DNA of 18,262 nucleotides from an uncultured Selenomonadaceae bacterium. Lineage in GTDB: Bacteria; Bacillota; Negativicutes; Selenomonadales; Selenomonadaceae. Below, piece after piece: positions 15,091-18,262 of this stretch. Each line of letters opens with the position of its first letter. Positions within the stretch are counted from its first letter, which is position 1. The position numbers were made by a program, and so were the translations under genes. The stretch is from positions 1 to 18,262 of the forward strand of contig CALZDE010000014.1 of NCBI GenBank assembly GCA_945637225.1, in the 5' to 3' direction. Below the pieces are notes generated by a model that was given only the letters and a program-made list of their open reading frames with translations, searched no databases and was not told where the DNA came from.

Positions 15091-17001
15091 TCACTCGTCA
15101 ACGCGGGTGCCAATATAAGGATCGGTAGTAACTGTTCTCAGCTTCTCACCCTTTGCATTGAATACATGAGTTGCACATGCCATACATGGGTCGAAAGAAC
15201 GAATTACTTTTACAATCTCCAGAGGCTTATCTGGAATCTGTACATGGGTATCCATCATAGAAAGCTCATAAGCACCATGTCCAGCCTCATCATCACGAGG
15301 ACAAGCATTCCAAGTAGTAGGAACTACGCACTGATAGTTTGCTACCTTCTGCTTCTCAATGACAATCCAATGGCTCAGGGCACCACGAGGAGCCTCGTAC
15401 CAGCCTACACCCTTAGCAGTTGCAGGCCAGGTGTGCTTCTGCCACTTAGAAGAATCAGCAACAGCAGTATCGCCATTCTTGATATTGGTAATGAGCTTCT
15501 CGAAGAAGTACTTAGCCATTTCAGCAGCCAGCTGACAGTCAAGACCACGAACTGCAGTACGGCCTACCATAGTAGGCATCCATACCTCAGGTGCAAGATT
15601 CAGAACCTTGGAAACAGCATTGATCTGGTCAATCATGAACTGCTCTGCCCAGGAAATATTTGGCAGTAAGCCCTGAACGAACTTAGTGTAAATAACAATA
15701 TATTTAGCTAAAGGACCAACCTCACATACCTTGTTGTTCCAGAGAGGAGTCTTCAGCCAGGAATACTTGCCGTTCTCATCGAGGAACTTCCAGTTGGTTG
15801 CGTTGCCTTCCTTTGGATTGGTGAAGTTATGAACAGTCTGGCCTTCCCAAGGATGGAGAGTACGGTCGGAACCATCATACTTGTACCATGCATGGTCAAC
15901 AGCCTCATTGATAATGTCAGGGTGAGTCAGAGCGGTAGCATCAAGCTCGGTGAACTGTGCCTTAGCCGCACCAGCCTTGAAGTTCTCAACTACACCGTTG
16001 GATCTTATCAGAAGCTTCTCGAAGAAATTGCCGTTGGTCACGCCAGTGAATGGCTCATCAGGATATGCACCGCAGGACATTACGCGAGTACCAGCTAAAC
16101 CGCCACCGTCAACCTTGCCCTTCTGAACATAGATGTGACCGATAGCCAAAAGGTCTGGCAGGTAGTAGGTGTTAGCAAGGCTTCTGCCTACGTTGATAGC
16201 ACGGTCTACAATTGCCAAACGGGATGTATTGATAGGTGCATTACCATCTTCCATGGAAATGGAGCAAGGCATACCGCCTACTACATAATGTGGATGAGGG
16301 TTCTTGCCACCGAAAATTACATGAGGAGTTACCAGCTCACGCTGTTTATCCAGCATTTCCAGATAATGTGCTACTGCCAAAAGATGTACCTCAGGTGGTA
16401 ACAGCTGATAATCTGGATGATCCCACCAGTTAGCAGAGAAGATACCCAGCTGACCGCTAGCTACGATATGCTGAACCTTAGCCTTGATAGCGGCAAAATA
16501 CTGAGGAGTTGCCTCTGGGAAATCCTTTGGATATGCCTCAGTGTCAGTCTTGAAGGCGCCTCTCATTGGGAGCTGATAGCCATTCAGGAGATTTACCTGA
16601 AGTGCCGCAGTAGCCGCTGGATCAGCCTTAACAGCCTCTAATGGGCTTACCCAGTCAAGGGCATGTAAATGATAGAAATGAACGATATGGTCCTGCACAG
16701 TCAGAGATGCAGCCATCAGATTACGGATATAATTTGCATTCTTTGGAATGGTGATACCGAGAGCATCCTCTACGGAACGTACACTTGCCAAAGCATGAGC
16801 TGTGGTGCAAACACCGCAGATACGCTGAATATATGCCCATGCATCACGAGGGTCACGATCCTTTAAAACAAGCTCCAGACCACGCCATGCGGTACCGGAG
16901 GACAGAGCGTCCGTAACTCTGCCAGTTGCTTCATCTACGACTACCTCTACACGCAGATGGCCCTCAATACGGGTTATTGGGTCTACTACTACACGCTTCA
17001 T
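15091..17001 (-). CDS. hyaB: [NiFe] hydrogenase large subunit, group 1 uptake type
   Basis: Catalytic subunit holding the NiFe(CN)2CO site that splits H2. The 636 residues carry RICGVCTTAH (Cys62, Cys65) near the N-terminus and DPCMACATH (Cys606, Cys609) near the C-terminus, so all four metal ligands are cysteines and this is not a NiFeSe enzyme. The 24 residues after His612 should be removed by the HyaD-type protease. Blocks such as GTAWRGLE, KDRDPRDAWAYIQR and HFYHLHALDWVSP are typical of membrane-bound group 1 enzymes. The ATG overlaps the small-subunit stop by one base (TGATG), implying coupled translation and equal amounts. It would act outside the cytoplasmic membrane, exported with the Tat-tagged small subunit. 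Confidence 0.97.
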   Translation of the reverse strand: MKRVVVDPITRIEGHLRVEVVVDEATGRVTDALSSGTAWRGLELVLKDRDPRDAWAYIQRICGVCTTAHALASVRSVEDALGITIPKNANYIRNLMAASLTVQDHIVHFYHLHALDWVSPLEAVKADPAATAALQVNLLNGYQLPMRGAFKTDTEAYPKDFPEATPQYFAAIKAKVQHIVASGQLGIFSANWWDHPDYQLLPPEVHLLAVAHYLEMLDKQRELVTPHVIFGGKNPHPHYVVGGMPCSISMEDGNAPINTSRLAIVDRAINVGRSLANTYYLPDLLAIGHIYVQKGKVDGGGLAGTRVMSCGAYPDEPFTGVTNGNFFEKLLIRSNGVVENFKAGAAKAQFTELDATALTHPDIINEAVDHAWYKYDGSDRTLHPWEGQTVHNFTNPKEGNATNWKFLDENGKYSWLKTPLWNNKVCEVGPLAKYIVIYTKFVQGLLPNISWAEQFMIDQINAVSKVLNLAPEVWMPTMVGRTAVRGLDCQLAAEMAKYFFEKLITNIKNGDTAVADSSKWQKHTWPATAKGVGWYEAPRGALSHWIVIEKQKVANYQCVVPTTWNACPRDDEAGHGAYELSMMDTHVQIPDKPLEIVKVIRSFDPCMACATHVFNAKGEKLRTVTTDPYIGTRVDE

Positions 17002-18113
17002 CAGCCATCTCTCCTCTCTTCAAAAGCCTTCTTCTCGGCTTCTTCCTGCTCAGCAATAGCATCGCGCTTCATCTTCTGCACAACGCTTACAGCCGCATGG
17101 CCTGCAATACCAGCTAGCATACCGCCAGCTACCATAACACCGATCTTGTCTACATCACCAATTGGAGCGTAGTCAGGCATACGGTCAGTAAGAGGAGCAT
17201 TATCCCAGAAGTTTGCTTCACTACAGCCGATACATGGAGCACCGGACTGAACAGGATAGGACATACCCTGGAACCAACGGATATTACCACAGGAATTGTA
17301 GGTCTGAGGACCACGACAGCCTAACTTGTAGAGACACCAGCCAGCCTTTGCACCCTTGTCATCAAAAGTCTCAGCAAACATGCCAGCATCAAAGAAAGGA
17401 CGGCGATAGCAGGTATCGTGAATACGGTTGCCATAGAACTGACGAGGACGGCCTTCATTATCGAGAGGAGGCAGAGTGCCAAAGAGTGCCAGGTGCATGA
17501 GTACACCAGTCATTACCTCTGGAATTGGAGGACAGCCAGGAACATTTACTAATGGCTTTGTACCAACGAAATAGGAAATACCACTGGAGCCGGTAGGATT
17601 TGGCTGAGCAGCCTGAATACCGCCCGCAGTAGCACAGGTACCATAAGCAACAACTGCCATAGCATGAGCAGCTGCTTCCTGTAAAGTCTTAATGAAAGGA
17701 CGACCGCCAGACATGCAGAACACACCACTGTCACGAGTAGCAACAGCACCCTCAACAGCTAAGATGTACTGACCGTCATACTTCTTAATAGTTTCTTCCA
17801 AATGATGCTCAAAAGGCTCACCGCTTGCGGCACTCAGCAGATGGTCATACTCTAAAGCAATGGTATTGAGTACAACATCAGAAGTCATAGGAGCACCAGA
17901 ACGGATAAAGGATTCATCACAGCCGGTACACTCATGACCATGAATCCAAACAACTACTGGCAGAGGCTTAGTCTCAGCTGCTTCAACTACTTTGTCAAGC
18001 ATATCTGTGCTCAGGCCCATGAGAGTAGTCAATGCCACACAGCCCTTCAGGAAGCTACGGCGGCTCAAGCCCTTCCTGAGATAAGCATCTAACATACTAT
18101 CTCTTTTTTCCAC
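17001..18113 (-). CDS. hyaA: [NiFe] hydrogenase small subunit with Tat signal
   Basis: Electron-transfer subunit with three iron-sulfur clusters. The 370 residues start with a twin-arginine signal (SRRSFLKG, 17-24, hydrophobic stretch, cleavage near EAAETK). Proximal cluster ligands are C62, C65, C160 and C194; distal H232, C235, C260 and C266; medial C275, C294 and C297. The proximal motif is CTGC and GTCATAGG, without the two extra cysteines of oxygen-tolerant enzymes, so an oxygen-sensitive enzyme is expected. A C-terminal membrane anchor (about 322-346) is followed by a charged tail. The start is GTG with GGGGGG 8 bases upstream; an ATG at codon 7 is a possible alternative with a weaker site. 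First gene of the hydrogenase cluster, behind a good promoter. Confidence 0.96.
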   Translation of the reverse strand: MEKRDSMLDAYLRKGLSRRSFLKGCVALTTLMGLSTDMLDKVVEAAETKPLPVVVWIHGHECTGCDESFIRSGAPMTSDVVLNTIALEYDHLLSAASGEPFEHHLEETIKKYDGQYILAVEGAVATRDSGVFCMSGGRPFIKTLQEAAAHAMAVVAYGTCATAGGIQAAQPNPTGSSGISYFVGTKPLVNVPGCPPIPEVMTGVLMHLALFGTLPPLDNEGRPRQFYGNRIHDTCYRRPFFDAGMFAETFDDKGAKAGWCLYKLGCRGPQTYNSCGNIRWFQGMSYPVQSGAPCIGCSEANFWDNAPLTDRMPDYAPIGDVDKIGVMVAGGMLAGIAGHAAVSVVQKMKRDAIAEQEEAEKKAFEERRDG

Positions 18114-18161
18114 AAAAATTTCCCCCCAACATAATACAAGCAGGTTGTAAAATTATTTTTG
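18113..18161 (-). promoter_or_regulatory. Possible leader hairpin enclosing the hyaA ribosome binding site
   Basis: Minus-strand CAAAAAT (18161-18155) can pair with ATTTTTG (18119-18113), whose last G is the first base of the hyaA GTG start. The GGGGGG ribosome binding site at 18126-18121 would sit in the loop. The stem is AT-rich and the loop is 35 bases, so the structure is weak and the functional reading is speculative. Confidence 0.25.
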
Positions 18162-18230
18162 GGTTAAAGCATACACACACGACACGTTGCTATAACCGCA
18201 AACCGAATAAACTACATAAATTCCATTAAC

Positions 18231-18259
18231 ATTATACACCCTTTTAGGAAATTTGTCTA
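18231..18259 (-). promoter_or_regulatory. Promoter of the hydrogenase operon
   Basis: Minus-strand TAGACA (18259-18254), a 17-base spacer and TATAAT (18236-18231) make a near-consensus promoter, with 5 of 6 and 6 of 6 matches. Transcription would start near 18224, giving a leader of about 110 bases before hyaA. I see no convincing FNR or Rex palindrome near it, though the window ends 3 bases beyond the -35 box. Confidence 0.7.
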
Positions 18260-18262
18260 CCA

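Noticed and set aside
15091..15180. Selenocysteine in the hydrogenase large subunit
   Set aside because: The C-terminal motif reads DPCMAC with normal cysteine codons and there is no in-frame TGA before the true stop.
1..18262. Mobile elements, CRISPR arrays, tRNA or rRNA genes
   Set aside because: No transposase, integrase, repeat-spacer pattern or recognisable stable RNA was seen on either strand.

Overview
The window looks like a chromosomal segment of an anaerobic, low-to-moderate GC, diderm Firmicute, most likely a member of the Negativicutes (Selenomonas/Anaerovibrio-like). This is an inference. Strong AGGAGG-type ribosome binding sites and GTG/TTG starts are Firmicute-like, while an outer-membrane secretin of a Tad pilus and a Tat-exported membrane-bound hydrogenase imply a cell with an outer membrane. 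No species assignment can be made from the sequence alone.

Left part (1-5300): a piece of a Tad/Flp pilus locus. On the minus strand are cpaB/rcpC and the secretin gene cpaC/rcpA, followed by the first seven codons of a further gene that runs off the left edge. A prepilin peptidase gene (cpaA/tadV type) is divergent on the plus strand. A REC-GGDEF-EAL response regulator faces it convergently, with only 3 bases between the stop codons. The EAL domain keeps its catalytic residues and the GGDEF domain is degenerate, so it is probably a c-di-GMP phosphodiesterase.

Middle (5400-7640): a sodium:alanine symporter (AGCS family) with its own strong promoter, a leader of about 180 nt containing an intrinsic terminator and a riboswitch-like fold, and a downstream terminator. 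Upstream of it lies a gene for a secreted, proline-tailed protein of unknown function that starts at TTG.

Right part (7677-18262): a compact minus-strand cluster for an uptake [NiFe] hydrogenase. It runs hyaA (small subunit, Tat signal), hyaB (large subunit), hyaC (cytochrome b), a small HMA-like protein, hypA, hypB, hyaD-type protease, hypF, hypC, hypD, hypE. It holds the three structural genes and a full set for NiFe(CN)2CO assembly and C-terminal processing. A good promoter precedes hyaA. HypB lacks the N-terminal CxxCGC nickel motif, but the small protein encoded two genes upstream of hypB begins with exactly that motif and adds a four-histidine beta-strand. This is the most interesting observation in the window. 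Together these genes would let the cell oxidise H2 at the outer face of the inner membrane and pass electrons to quinone for anaerobic respiration.
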